64,000 nt of DNA from Vibrio coralliilyticus. GTDB taxonomy: Bacteria > Pseudomonadota > Gammaproteobacteria > Enterobacterales > Vibrionaceae. The stretch spans positions 2,356,001 through 2,420,000 of the forward strand of contig NZ_CP024627.1 in NCBI RefSeq assembly GCF_024449095.1. Direction: 5' to 3'. Below the pieces are notes generated by a model. It made no database searches and was not told the DNA's origin. It was given only the letters and a program-made list of their open reading frames with translations. Position numbers and translations under genes: made by a program. Below are positions 55,227 through 64,000 of this stretch, one piece after another (positions within the stretch are counted from its first letter, which is position 1; the number at the start of each line of letters is the position of its first letter).

Positions 55227-56993
55227 TTAGTATGTACGTACTTTTGGCGGGAACGCTTCACGATGAACCGGCGTCATGTTGACATCACGCTTGGTCATTG
55301 CTTCCGTTTCCGGATTATAGATTGAGTGGCACAACCAGTTCTCGTCATCACGCTCAGGGTAATCAAAGCGAGCATGAGCGCCACGGCTTTCAGTACGGTA
55401 GTTTGCAGCCACTGCCGTTGAGAAAGCAGTTTCCATCAGGTTATCCAGCTCTAGACATTCAATGCGCTGAGTGTTGAATTCAGATGACTTATCTGCAAGG
55501 TGCGCATCTTTCAGACGCTCACGAATGACCTTAAGTTCCTCAAGGCCCGTTGCCATTGCGTCACCTTCACGGAATACCGAGAAGCTGTTTTGCATGCAGG
55601 ATTGTAGGTCCTTACGGATTTGAACTGGGTCTTCACCGCCAGTGCTGTTTTCCCAGCGCATAGTGCGCGCCAGTGACTCTTCAATATCAGACTCTGTTGC
55701 AGGGCGAGCTTCTACTTGTGCAGCAAGAGTTTCACCAAGGTGTAGACCTGTCGCGCGGCCAAATACCACTAGATCAAGTAGAGAGTTGCCACCTAAACGG
55801 TTCGCACCGTGTACAGAAACTGAGGCAATCTCACCACAAGCAAATAGACCTTGAACTTCCGCTTCACTGCCATCAGCCAACTGCTTAATTGCTTGGCCAG
55901 AAACTTGAGTTGGTACACCACCCATCATGTAGTGACAGGTTGGAATAACAGGGATTGGTTCTTTCACAGGGTCAACATGCGCAAAGGTACGCGAAAGCTC
56001 ACAGATACCTGGTAAACGAGACTCAAGAACGTCTTTACCTAGGTGGTCCAATTTAAGCTTAATATGAGGACCCCATGGACCATCGCATCCGCGACCTTCC
56101 CTGATCTCAATCATCATTGAACGAGCAACTACGTCACGGCCAGCAAGGTCTTTCGCGTTAGGTGCATAACGTTCCATGAAACGCTCGCCGTCTTTATTGA
56201 GTAGATAACCACCTTCACCACGACAACCTTCGGTAACTAGTACACCCGCGCCAGCGATACCGGTTGGGTGGAACTGCCACATTTCCATATCTTGCATCGG
56301 AACACCAGCACGAAGCGCCATACCAACGCCATCACCAGTGTTAATGTGAGCGTTCGTCGTAGAGGCATAAATACGACCTGCTCCACCAGTAGCAAGGATG
56401 GTTGCTTTAGACTTGAAGTAACAAATCTCACCGGTTTCCATACAGATCGCTGTACAACCCATGATCGCGCCGTCTTGGTTTTTCACCAAGTCTAGTGCGT
56501 ACCACTCAGAGAAAATGGTCGTTTTGTGTTTAACGTTTTGCTGGTAAAGCGTATGAAGCAGTGCATGACCGGTACGGTCTGCAGCAGCAGCAGTACGAGC
56601 CGCTTGCTCACCACCAAACTCTTTAGACTGACCACCGAAAGGACGCTGGTAGATAGTACCATTATCAAAGCGAGAGAATGGCAAACCCATTTTCTCCAGT
56701 TCGATAACAGACTCAGGCCCGTTCTTACACATATACTCGATGGCATTTTGGTCACCAATGTAGTCCGACCCTTTAACAGTGTCGTACATGTGCCACTGCC
56801 AGTTATCTTTGTGTGAGTTGCCTAGTGCGACAGTAATACCACCTTGGGCAGACACAGTATGAGAACGAGTAGGAAATACTTTAGATAGCAAAGCACAAGT
56901 CAGGCCTTGCTCAGAAATTTGTAGCGCAGCACGCATGCCTGCACCACCTGCGCCGATTACAACGGCATCAAATTCGCGAACTGGAATAGACAC
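55227..56993 (-). CDS. sdhA: Succinate dehydrogenase flavoprotein subunit
   Basis: Catalytic subunit with covalent FAD, 588 residues. FAD-binding [12 protein letters not shown] near residue 14, flavinylated His in [10 protein letters not shown] near residue 45, and active-site segment [18 protein letters not shown]. The start codon follows the sdhD stop with no gap. Confidence 0.97.
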   Translation of the reverse strand: MSIPVREFDAVVIGAGGAGMRAALQISEQGLTCALLSKVFPTRSHTVSAQGGITVALGNSHKDNWQWHMYDTVKGSDYIGDQNAIEYMCKNGPESVIELEKMGLPFSRFDNGTIYQRPFGGQSKEFGGEQAARTAAAADRTGHALLHTLYQQNVKHKTTIFSEWYALDLVKNQDGAIMGCTAICMETGEICYFKSKATILATGGAGRIYASTTNAHINTGDGVGMALRAGVPMQDMEMWQFHPTGIAGAGVLVTEGCRGEGGYLLNKDGERFMERYAPNAKDLAGRDVVARSMMIEIREGRGCDGPWGPHIKLKLDHLGKDVLESRLPGICELSRTFAHVDPVKEPIPVIPTCHYMMGGVPTQVSGQAIKQLADGSEAEVQGLFACGEIASVSVHGANRLGGNSLLDLVVFGRATGLHLGETLAAQVEARPATESDIEESLARTMRWENSTGGEDPVQIRKDLQSCMQNSFSVFREGDAMATGLEELKVIRERLKDAHLADKSSEFNTQRIECLELDNLMETAFSTAVAANYRTESRGAHARFDYPERDDENWLCHSIYNPETEAMTKRDVNMTPVHREAFPPKVRTY

Positions 56994-57338
56994 TTACGCA
57001 CCCCACAGAATAAATAGACCAGAGAAGAAGTAACCAAATAGCACTGCGATAATGCCTAATTGCAGGAATCCGCGTAATTTCGTGCATTTGATGTAGTCCG
57101 TAAGAACTTGCCATAGACCAATCCAAGCGTGAATAAGAACCGATACCAACGCAAGCATAGTGAACACTTTAGTAAAAGTGCCACCGAAGAACTGAGTCCA
57201 GGATACGTAAGAAATATCTGAGAACGCGCAAAAGCTCACCAGATAGATAGTATAAAGCGTCATAATGATTGCTGTCGCACGGATCAGTAGGAAATCGTGC
57301 ACACCATTACGACCAAAAGATGAAATGTGTTTTACCAT
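56994..57338 (-). CDS. sdhD: Succinate dehydrogenase membrane anchor SdhD
   Basis: Membrane anchor of 114 residues with three hydrophobic helices; the conserved DFLLIRATAIIMTLYTIYLV region and HAWIGLWQVLTDYIK with heme/quinone-related His are visible. Overlaps sdhC by seven bases. Confidence 0.94.
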   Translation of the reverse strand: MVKHISSFGRNGVHDFLLIRATAIIMTLYTIYLVSFCAFSDISYVSWTQFFGGTFTKVFTMLALVSVLIHAWIGLWQVLTDYIKCTKLRGFLQLGIIAVLFGYFFSGLFILWGA

Positions 57339-57724
57339 ACCAGAATCCCCGCAAGTACAGACAGAACGGCCGTTGCTGCGAATGCAACCTTAGCGCTCAT
57401 AGCGCCAGATTCCAGCTCTTCAAAATGACCTAGGTCCATCAGCAAATGACGGATACCACCAGCGATATGGTAGGCCAAAGCCGTCAAAATGCCCCACAAA
57501 ATAAATTTCACAAAGAAACCGTCAACAATATCGACAGCTTGTGCGTAACCTACGGGGGAAGACAGGGAAATGGATAGTAACCAAAGAAGTATCCCGATCG
57601 CGACAAACGTAATTACACCTGAAACTCGGTGCAGGATAGATGCGATTGCTGTGATCGGAAAGTTGATAGTCTGCAAATCTAAATTAACAGGTCTTGACTT
57701 TCTTTCTTTCACGGGCTTGCTCAC
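57332..57724 (-). CDS. sdhC: Succinate dehydrogenase cytochrome b556 subunit SdhC
   Basis: Cytochrome b subunit, 130 residues, three helices. The signature RPVNLDLQTINFPITAIASI and SILHRVSGVITF (near residue 35) plus AYHIAGGIRHLLMDLGH with the heme His are seen. First gene of sdhCDAB-sucABCD; divergent from gltA. Confidence 0.95.
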   Translation of the reverse strand: MSKPVKERKSRPVNLDLQTINFPITAIASILHRVSGVITFVAIGILLWLLSISLSSPVGYAQAVDIVDGFFVKFILWGILTALAYHIAGGIRHLLMDLGHFEELESGAMSAKVAFAATAVLSVLAGILVW

Positions 57725-58120
57725 TCAGCTCCATTGAAGCATTTATTGTTATGAACGAAATTTGATTGCAAACCTACAAAAGTTAACATCTATTTAACAA
57801 CAAGCAGGCAAAAAACCAGAGTAAATTTGTAAAATATTTGTTAACAACAAGATTTGAAACGTCACCTCACATTTGTTTCAAGCCTTGAATTTATAAGGTT
57901 TCCACCAAAATTTACGGCGCCACTATACGGCTGGAAACATTTTAGCACAATTGATGTAACAATTTTTGCTACACAGAACAGATTTTTAACCTTATACGTA
58001 TAAAAAATCAAAACAAGTGCACAAGTCGGAGGAGAAAAATTGACTTTGATAACGAACACACGTACAAAAATGTCACACAAACATCCTGGACGGATTAAAT
58101 AATAAACAAAGGAGATTGTT
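57725..58120. other. Divergent sdhC-gltA control region (396 bp)
   Basis: It holds the ArcA box and both promoters, and a second TTGTTAAC motif near 57838. An AT-rich centre and a ribosome binding site AAGGAG before gltA are visible. No gene is seen. Confidence 0.55.
57782..57798 (-). promoter_or_regulatory. ArcA box upstream of sdhC
   Basis: On the minus strand GTTAAATAGATGTTAAC contains two GTTAA repeats 11 bp apart, the ArcA direct-repeat pattern. It lies 58 bp before sdhC. ArcA repression of sdh under low oxygen is established in E. coli. Confidence 0.65.
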
Positions 58121-59410
58121 ATGGCAGATAAGAAAGCGACCCTTCATGTTGAAGGTCAAGCGCCTATCGAACTGCCAATTATGGAAGGTGCCCTTGGTAC
58201 TCCTGTAATTGACGTTCGTAAGCTTGGAGCAAATGGATATTTCACTTTTGACCCAGGTTTTCTTGCCACTGCATCCTGTGAATCTCAAATCACCTACATC
58301 GACGGTGGCAAAGGCATTCTTTTACACCGCGGTTATCCTATTGATCAGCTAGCAAATAACGCTGATTACTTAGAAGTATGTTACATCCTTCTTTATGGTG
58401 AAGCCCCTACACGAGAACAATACGAGCAATTTAAAGTCACTGTCACGCGCCATACTATGGTACATGAGCAAATCGCGAGCTTTTTCCACGGTTTCCGCCG
58501 AGATGCTCACCCGATGGCAGTTATGTGTGGTGTGGTTGGCGCTCTCGCAGCCTTCTACCACGACTCACTAGACATTAATAATGACACACACCGTGAAATT
58601 ACGGCCTATCGTCTTCTATCGAAGATGCCTACTCTTGCGGCAATGTGTTATAAATACTCTATCGGTCAACCATTTATCTACCCACGTAACGACCTAAGCT
58701 ACGCTGAAAACTTCTTGCACATGATGTTTGCTAACCCATGTGAAGAATATGAAGTCAACCCAGTCGTTGCACGTGCAATGGACAAGATTTTTACTCTTCA
58801 CGCAGACCACGAGCAAAACGCTTCAACATCAACAGTGCGTCTAGCTGGTTCTTCAGGTGCTAACCCATTCGCATGTATTGCCGCGGGTATCGCATCACTA
58901 TGGGGACCTGCACACGGCGGTGCTAATGAAGCATGTCTGAAGATGCTGGAAGAAATTGGCAGTGTCGACAACATTCCTGAGTACATTGATCGTGCTAAAG
59001 ACAAGGATGACCCATTCCGCCTAATGGGCTTCGGTCACCGCGTCTACAAGAACTACGACCCACGCGCAACCGTGATGCGTGAAACCTGTCATGACGTTCT
59101 GAAAGAACTAAACATTGACGATCCACTACTGGATGTTGCAATGGAACTTGAGCGTATTGCTCTGTCTGATGAGTACTTCGTCTCTAAGAAGCTCTACCCG
59201 AATGTAGACTTTTACTCAGGTATCATTCTGAAAGCGATTGGTATTCCGGTTTCTATGTTCACGGTAATCTTTGCACTTTCACGTACCATCGGTTGGATTG
59301 CACACTGGAATGAAATGCACAGTGATCCACTTAACCGTATCGGTCGTCCACGTCAGCTTTACACTGGTGAAGTACAGCGTGAATTCTCACCTCTTCATGA
59401 GCGTGAATAA
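58121..59410 (+). CDS. gltA: Citrate synthase (type II)
   Basis: Condenses oxaloacetate and acetyl-CoA; 429 residues. [20 protein letters not shown] (near residue 228) holds one active-site His; [15 protein letters not shown] and [15 protein letters not shown] the others. The length and N-terminal domain are of the hexameric, NADH-regulated type II enzyme. Single-gene unit with terminator. Confidence 0.97.
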   Translation: MADKKATLHVEGQAPIELPIMEGALGTPVIDVRKLGANGYFTFDPGFLATASCESQITYIDGGKGILLHRGYPIDQLANNADYLEVCYILLYGEAPTREQYEQFKVTVTRHTMVHEQIASFFHGFRRDAHPMAVMCGVVGALAAFYHDSLDINNDTHREITAYRLLSKMPTLAAMCYKYSIGQPFIYPRNDLSYAENFLHMMFANPCEEYEVNPVVARAMDKIFTLHADHEQNASTSTVRLAGSSGANPFACIAAGIASLWGPAHGGANEACLKMLEEIGSVDNIPEYIDRAKDKDDPFRLMGFGHRVYKNYDPRATVMRETCHDVLKELNIDDPLLDVAMELERIALSDEYFVSKKLYPNVDFYSGIILKAIGIPVSMFTVIFALSRTIGWIAHWNEMHSDPLNRIGRPRQLYTGEVQREFSPLHERE

Positions 59411-59425
59411 TGTAGATTCAAAATC

Positions 59426-59460
59426 AAAAGGGCTGACAATGTGTCAGCCCTTTTTGTTTT
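59426..59460. terminator. Bidirectional terminator gltA / ybgI
   Basis: AAAAGGGCTGACA / TGTCAGCCCTTTTT stem, two to four base loop, between convergent genes. Confidence 0.9.
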
Positions 59461-59481
59461 AGATTGATAATTCACTGTGCG

Positions 59482-60240
59482 TTACACTGGATTGTCAATA
59501 TCAATAAACTCGACATCCATACCATGCTCTTTGGCTAACCACTCACCCAGCGCTTTTATCCCGTAACGTTCTGTTGCATGATGTCCAGCTGCAAAGTAAT
59601 GGATATCCATTTCTCTTGCTGTATAAGTCGTTCGTTCAGATACTTCACCTGATATAAATGCATCTAAACCATGCTGAACGGCCAACTCGATAAAGTCCTG
59701 CCCTCCTCCCGTGCACCAGCCTACAGTTTCGATCATTTTATCGGTATTTTCTGGTGCAATATGAAGTGGTACACGTTCAAGAACCTGATTTATCTTATTA
59801 GCAAACTTAGTACCCGAAATGGCCTGTTTAAGCCGCCCAAACATAGCAACAGACTGAGGGTGTCCCTCTAATCCTCCTTCGACTTCAATATCGAGTAGTC
59901 GAGCTAATTCTGCGTTATTGCCTAAATCCGGGTGAATGTCCAAGGGTAAATGATAGCCAAATAAGTTAATGTCATTTTTAATCAGGCTTCGAATACGATT
60001 TCCTTTCATACCTCGAATAGGTTCAGGTTCACCTTTCCAAAAATAGCCATGATGAACCAGCACCGCATCGGCTTCCATCTCAATCGCTTTATTGATCAGC
60101 GCTTGGGATGCTGTGACGCCTGTAATTATGCGCTTGATCTCTGATTTCCCCTCAACTTGAAGCCCATTCGGCGCATAATCTTTAATCAAGTGAGGAGAAA
60201 GTTTGTCATTGAGGATCTGTTCCAACTGTATGTTTTTCAT
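59482..60240 (-). CDS. ybgI: Nif3-like dinuclear metal centre protein YbgI
   Basis: NIF3/DUF34 family, 252 residues, near the E. coli length of 247. Metal-binding His/Asp positions are in ADAVLVHHGYFWKG (near residue 60), FGYHLPLDIHPDLGNN and AAGHHATERYGIKAL. A GTP cyclohydrolase-like role is proposed for the family, but not proven here. ATG at 60240 is supported by GGAAG upstream. Confidence 0.92.
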   Translation of the reverse strand: MKNIQLEQILNDKLSPHLIKDYAPNGLQVEGKSEIKRIITGVTASQALINKAIEMEADAVLVHHGYFWKGEPEPIRGMKGNRIRSLIKNDINLFGYHLPLDIHPDLGNNAELARLLDIEVEGGLEGHPQSVAMFGRLKQAISGTKFANKINQVLERVPLHIAPENTDKMIETVGWCTGGGQDFIELAVQHGLDAFISGEVSERTTYTAREMDIHYFAAGHHATERYGIKALGEWLAKEHGMDVEFIDIDNPV

Positions 60241-60354
60241 TTTGACTTCCAGTAACTTCACTATGTGCAAAGTGTATTGTAACTATATAAGGGATGCTAG
60301 TTTCAAACCGTTGCGGTTACAATAGCGCTAAGCTTCTGTTTTTAAGGACCAGAG

Positions 60355-61107
60355 ATGAACCAACTTCAACGATTTTATAACTGGATTGCCTCTTCACCAT
60401 CTCTATTCGTACTAACTCCGCCATTCGAGTCTCTGCTGACTCTGCCAAAAAGCCCTCTAACTGACCTGCATTACCAAGGCAACCCTAGACTCGGTTTTCT
60501 ATACCAACATTTATGTACCCAGGTTCTCGTCAACAGTGGCCAATATTCTATCGAGCTAGAAGAAGTTCAACTCCATAGGGAAAACGGCCAGACACTCGGG
60601 GCCATCGATCTGATTTTGAAAAATGAAAGCTCGAATCAATTAGAGCACTGGGAAGTGGCAATTAAATTCTATTTATTGCACCAAGGTGTTTGGTACGGCC
60701 CTAACGCCCACGACCAGCTGGATAAGAAACTTGATCGTATGCTCTCTCATCAATTAAAAATGAGCAGTTCAACGCAATTTTCATCTCAGTACCCTGAATT
60801 AGACAATTTAACTGAGCATCTCCTGCTTCAGGGGCGGCTCTATATTAATCCATTTTCAAGCGAGACCGTTCCCACACACTGCCTAGGCTATGAAATCGAC
60901 ACAACCCAAATATCGGGTTTTTGGTGTTATGAAAGTCAGTGGGAGCTCATTGACGAGCCTCTATACCTACTAGACAAACCTTTCTGGGCAACCGGCAGAC
61001 AAGACTTTGAGCAGCCAATTGACAAACCTGATGGCCGATTTGCTCATGCTCAGACTGAGCAAGGGCAATTTTGGTTTGTGGTCCCAAACAACTGGCCTCA
61101 CGGATAG
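60355..61107 (+). CDS. DUF1853 family protein
   Basis: 250-residue soluble protein. The family features LGFLYQHLCTQVL, GAIDLILKN and HWEVAIKFYLLH near residue 100 are seen and recall nuclease-fold core elements (D and ExK), so a PD-(D/E)xK-like fold is possible but not proven. Divergent from ybgI; single gene. Confidence 0.82.
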   Translation: MNQLQRFYNWIASSPSLFVLTPPFESLLTLPKSPLTDLHYQGNPRLGFLYQHLCTQVLVNSGQYSIELEEVQLHRENGQTLGAIDLILKNESSNQLEHWEVAIKFYLLHQGVWYGPNAHDQLDKKLDRMLSHQLKMSSSTQFSSQYPELDNLTEHLLLQGRLYINPFSSETVPTHCLGYEIDTTQISGFWCYESQWELIDEPLYLLDKPFWATGRQDFEQPIDKPDGRFAHAQTEQGQFWFVVPNNWPHG

Positions 61108-61144
61108 TCAATGAAGCGCAATTCTCTACACATTAAAAGATCCT

Positions 61145-61179
61145 AAAAAAGAAAAGGCTGACACTAGGTCAACCTTTCT
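61145..61179 (-). terminator. Terminator of pgm
   Basis: On the minus strand AAGGTTGAC pairs with GTCAGCCTT (one G-U pair), followed by TTCTTTTTT. Confidence 0.8.
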
Positions 61180-61197
61180 TTAGCTTAAGTATTTAAT

Positions 61198-62844
61198 TTA
61201 CAGACCAGCGTCGGCAAACACTTGATTCACGATCTCTTGCGCTTCGGATTCAATCTGCTTTAAATGCTCTGCACCTTTAAAGCTTTCACAGTAAATCTTA
61301 TAAATATCTTCTGTTCCTGATGGGCGCGCCGCAAACCAACCATTATCAGTTGTAACTTTAAGGCCGCCAATCGCAGCGCCGTTACCAGGAGCGTGAGTCA
61401 AACGAGCGGTAATCTTATCCCCCGCTAGCGTCTCTGCTTTGACCATTTCTGCAGACAGCTTTTTCAACACCTCTTTTTGAGGCCCACTTGCTACTGCTTG
61501 AATGCGATTATATTGAGACTCACCATGCTTAGCTGCCAACTCTTCGTAATATTCTTGTGGATTCTTGCCCGTTACCGCTGTGATTTCAGCAGCTAGCAGA
61601 CACAAGATAATACCGTCTTTGTCTGTTGACCATGGAGTACCATCTTTACGCAAGAACGAAGCTCCTGCACTTTCTTCACCACCAAAGCCGAACTGTCCTT
61701 GATATAAACCATCAACGAACCACTTGAAACCAACTGGTACTTCACACAGCTCACGACCTAAATCTGCGACCACACGATCAATCAATGCACTAGAAACTAG
61801 CGTTTTACCCACTGCAACTTCACTTCCCCAATCTTGGCGATGGCGATACAGGTAATCAATGCACACAGCTAAGAAGTGGTTCGGGTTCATCAAGCCTTTA
61901 GGCGTCACGATACCATGGCGGTCGTAATCGGGATCATTACCAAAAGCTAAATCATACTCGTCTTTTAGCGCCAGTAATCCAGCCATAGCGTAAGGTGACG
62001 AACAATCCATGCGAACTACACCGTCTTTATCCAAAGACATAAACTGGAAAGAAGGATCGATAGCTTCACTGACTAGAGCAAGATCCAAGTTATACGCTGC
62101 TGCAATTTGTCGCCAGTAGTCGATCCCACTGCCGCCAAGTGGGTCAACGCCGATCTTGAGGTTTGCTTTTTGGATGGCCTCCATATCAATCACATTTACC
62201 AAATCGTCAACGTATGGTTTAACTAAGTCTTTCTCTGTGAAAAGTGCTGATGCTTTTGCCTCAGCTAGCGGCATACGCTTCACACCTTGTAAGCCTTCAG
62301 CAATCAGCATATTAGCTCGATCTTGGATCGCCTGAGTGAGCTCACCTTCTGCCGGACCACCGTGCGTTGGGTTGTACTTGATACCACCATCTTGCGGAGG
62401 GTTGTGTGATGGCGTGATGACAATGCCATCAGCTTTATCTTGATGTTTAAGGTTATGAGTCAAAATCGCGTGTGACACCCCTGGCGTCGGCGTGTAACCA
62501 TTGTCTTGCTGAACAACGACTTGAACTCCGTTTGCAATCAATACTTCAACAACACTGGAAAAAGCAGGCTCTGACAAAGCATGCGTATCTTTGCCTACAA
62601 ATAGAGGCCCAGTCGTTTTTTTCTCAGCACGCACTTCGGCTATCGCTTGGGCGATCGCCAAGATATGATTTTCGTTGAAGGTAGATTTGTCCGCAGTACC
62701 GCGGTGTCCAGAAGTACCGAACTCAACCTTGTGTTGTGGATTAGCAGAGTCAGGTTGAAGTAGGAAATAGTTCGCGACAAGTGCAGGAATATTATGCAGG
62801 TCCTGCTGTTGGGCTTTTTGTCCCGCGCGTGGGTGCATAGCCAT
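61198..62844 (-). CDS. pgm: Alpha-D-glucose phosphate-specific phosphoglucomutase
   Basis: Interconverts glucose 1- and 6-phosphate; 548 residues. The phospho-Ser loop [15 protein letters not shown] is near residue 143, the metal loop [13 protein letters not shown] near residue 305, the sugar loop GEESAGASF near residue 393, and the phosphate-binding [12 protein letters not shown] at the end. Next to seqA as in E. coli. Confidence 0.97.
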   Translation of the reverse strand: MAMHPRAGQKAQQQDLHNIPALVANYFLLQPDSANPQHKVEFGTSGHRGTADKSTFNENHILAIAQAIAEVRAEKKTTGPLFVGKDTHALSEPAFSSVVEVLIANGVQVVVQQDNGYTPTPGVSHAILTHNLKHQDKADGIVITPSHNPPQDGGIKYNPTHGGPAEGELTQAIQDRANMLIAEGLQGVKRMPLAEAKASALFTEKDLVKPYVDDLVNVIDMEAIQKANLKIGVDPLGGSGIDYWRQIAAAYNLDLALVSEAIDPSFQFMSLDKDGVVRMDCSSPYAMAGLLALKDEYDLAFGNDPDYDRHGIVTPKGLMNPNHFLAVCIDYLYRHRQDWGSEVAVGKTLVSSALIDRVVADLGRELCEVPVGFKWFVDGLYQGQFGFGGEESAGASFLRKDGTPWSTDKDGIILCLLAAEITAVTGKNPQEYYEELAAKHGESQYNRIQAVASGPQKEVLKKLSAEMVKAETLAGDKITARLTHAPGNGAAIGGLKVTTDNGWFAARPSGTEDIYKIYCESFKGAEHLKQIESEAQEIVNQVFADAGL

Positions 62845-62877
62845 TTTGACATCCTTTCTTAAAAATTATCAGAAACA

Positions 62878-62924
62878 AAAAAACCTCATAATACTCAGAG
62901 CTATTTGAACATTATGAGGTTTAA
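62878..62924 (-). terminator. Terminator of seqA
   Basis: AACCTCATAAT / ATTATGAGGTT arms around a loop, with a T7 run on the minus strand, between seqA and pgm. Pgm therefore may have its own promoter. Confidence 0.75.
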
Positions 62925-62934
62925 ATCAGAATTC

Positions 62935-63477
62935 TTAAATTGAGTTCGTGACCTTCTCAATTAAATCAGCGGGGAAGTTCATTCTCGCCATTAACTGATC
63001 AACCATTTGGCGCTTGCGACTGGTGTTGTTGTTAGTAATCACCCAGAAAGGCGAGCCAGGAATCGCTTTTGGTTTTGTCGTGTTACCGCTCTCTAGCAAC
63101 GTTTGCTCATTGTTAGCAAAATACACGCGCTTACGACCTTTGACTTGAGTTGCTTCTGAAAATCCCTGCGGGTCAATGCGGTTCAGAGTCGACAATACCA
63201 GCATGAATCGATCAATGGCCTTTTTCAGACCAGCAAACTCATCAGAAATCAGCAATGAGCGCATTGCTTTTACGCTATCTACTTTCTCTGCTTTTGCAGC
63301 ATCACGACTCACCACAATTCCTTTAGGTTGTGCAGCTTGCACGACTGGTGCTGATGGTTGATTCTGCTCATCAACCGCGAGAAGGCGACGTAAAATGTCT
63401 GATGCACTTTCACCGATGTGTTGGGTTTGACCTGCGATGTAACGGTATAGATCCTCATCAACCTCAATTGTTTTCAT
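62935..63477 (-). CDS. seqA: Replication initiation sequestration protein SeqA
   Basis: Binds hemimethylated GATC sites and delays re-initiation; 180 residues. N-terminal oligomerisation domain MKTIEVDEDLYRYIAGQT and HIGESASDILRRLL; C-terminal DNA-binding domain with KGRKRVYFANNEQTLLESGN and NNNTSRKRQMVDQLM. Divergent from the ybfF-like gene, pgm downstream. Confidence 0.96.
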   Translation of the reverse strand: MKTIEVDEDLYRYIAGQTQHIGESASDILRRLLAVDEQNQPSAPVVQAAQPKGIVVSRDAAKAEKVDSVKAMRSLLISDEFAGLKKAIDRFMLVLSTLNRIDPQGFSEATQVKGRKRVYFANNEQTLLESGNTTKPKAIPGSPFWVITNNNTSRKRQMVDQLMARMNFPADLIEKVTNSI

Positions 63478-63618
63478 TCGCTTTTCACAATCTCTATGTT
63501 TAAACTCTGTGGGATTATATACCCAAGTCCCCTCAATATGCGAGTTCCAGATTTGCTATCTGAAGCAGATCCATGGCCGAATGAGGCGCTACGTTAAACC
63601 AGTCACGAATAGAATAAA

Positions 63619-64000
63619 ATGTCACAACTGCTCAACTATAAAATCGAAGGTGAGGGTCACACCATAGTTTTGATCCACGGCTTATTTGGCAACCTAGATA
63701 ACCTGGGTCTACTCGCTCGTGATTTACGCCAAGATTTTCAGGTGGTCAGCATTGATCTGCGCAATCATGGTTTGTCTTTTCAATCCCCTCAGCACAATTA
63801 TGAGTTGATGGCTGAAGATGTATTAAATACGCTGCAGCACCTTGAGCTTGAACGCTACATACTGATCGGTCACTCGATGGGCGGTAAAGTGGCAATGAAA
63901 TTAGCAGGGCTTGCTCAAACTCAAGTTGAAAAGCTGTTGGTTTTAGATATGGCGCCGGTTGCTTACAGCCAACGTCGACACGACAATGTTTTTGCGGGCC
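63619..64000 (+). CDS. ybfF: Alpha/beta-fold esterase YbfF, cut by the window end
   Basis: The first 127 codons of an acyl-CoA esterase-like hydrolase. HGLFGNLDNLGLLARDL near residue 20 and the nucleophile elbow GHSMGGKVAMKLA near residue 86 are the YbfF pattern; the catalytic Asp and His are beyond the window. Divergent from seqA as in E. coli. Confidence 0.92.
   Translation, partial: MSQLLNYKIEGEGHTIVLIHGLFGNLDNLGLLARDLRQDFQVVSIDLRNHGLSFQSPQHNYELMAEDVLNTLQHLELERYILIGHSMGGKVAMKLAGLAQTQVEKLLVLDMAPVAYSQRRHDNVFAG

Noticed and set aside
57862..58080. Minus-strand reading frame of 72 codons upstream of gltA
   Set aside because: AT-rich control region, no ribosome binding site and no recognisable product.

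Overview
The window is a chromosomal segment of a Vibrio species (Gammaproteobacteria, Vibrionaceae). The evidence is gene content and order: pth-ychF, a tRNA array, flaC-flaA, flgL to flgB, cheR-cheV, flgAMN, flgPO and flgT, all as on the large chromosome of Vibrio cholerae. It also carries the Na+ motor genes pomAB, the Vibrio-type T-ring/H-ring genes flgT, flgO and flgP, and the gcvA/GcvB, xseB-ispA-dxs and sdh-suc-gltA blocks in their usual gammaproteobacterial form. The species cannot be fixed from the sequence alone. Almost everything here is core genome; there is no insertion sequence, prophage, CRISPR array or defence island.

Layout. 1-1.8 kb: translation housekeeping genes pth and ychF. 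2.0-4.5 kb: one array of 20 tRNA genes (4 Met-CAU, 10 Leu-UAG, 6 Gln-UUG) behind a promoter of stable-RNA type, containing 246-bp tandem units. 4.6-24.7 kb: a flagellar regulon with two flagellins, the hook, rod, ring and junction genes, chemotaxis genes cheR and cheV, the chaperone/anti-sigma genes and the outer ring lipoproteins. Sigma-54 type promoters (GG-N10-GC) are visible before flgB, flgF and flgK, and a deviating one before flaA. Sigma-28 type promoters precede flaC and flgM, and a looser one precedes pomA. This fits the four-tier Vibrio flagellar hierarchy. 24.7-30.5 kb: tRNA-Arg(CCU), a methyltransferase, an orphan protein with AP2-like repeats, two tandem OmpA paralogues and gltX. 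30.8-34.0 kb: copper export (copA plus a DUF411 protein) behind a textbook CueR operator. 34.1-39 kb: rlmM, a DUF423 gene, an alpha/beta hydrolase gene and gcvA, the divergent small RNA GcvB, and thiI. 39.1-44.2 kb: pomAB and xseB-ispA-dxs. 44.2-48 kb: truC-yqcC, DUF3549 and DUF3301 genes, an acetyltransferase and a small KfrA-like DNA-binding protein. 48-59.4 kb: TCA cycle genes sdhCDAB-sucABCD with divergent gltA. 59.4-64 kb: ybgI, a DUF1853 gene, pgm, seqA and the start of ybfF.

How the genes work together. About a third of the window builds and runs one polar sheathed flagellum: FlgM holds sigma-28 until the hook is complete, FlgN chaperones FlgK and FlgL, FlgT/FlgO/FlgP strengthen the basal body, and PomAB supplies Na+ torque. 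The TCA block has a plausible ArcA box upstream of sdhC, so respiratory genes probably respond to oxygen.

The most unusual non-coding signal is a perfect (GTGCGG)10 hexanucleotide repeat directly upstream of the flgKL sigma-54 promoter. It could vary in copy number and alter promoter geometry. Second is the tRNA array, whose spacers form conserved hairpins that are maintained through wobble pairs. I found no complete novel system. The best leads are this repeat-promoter arrangement, the spacer RNAs, oriented hairpins inside the sdh-suc operon, and the orphan AP2-like gene.
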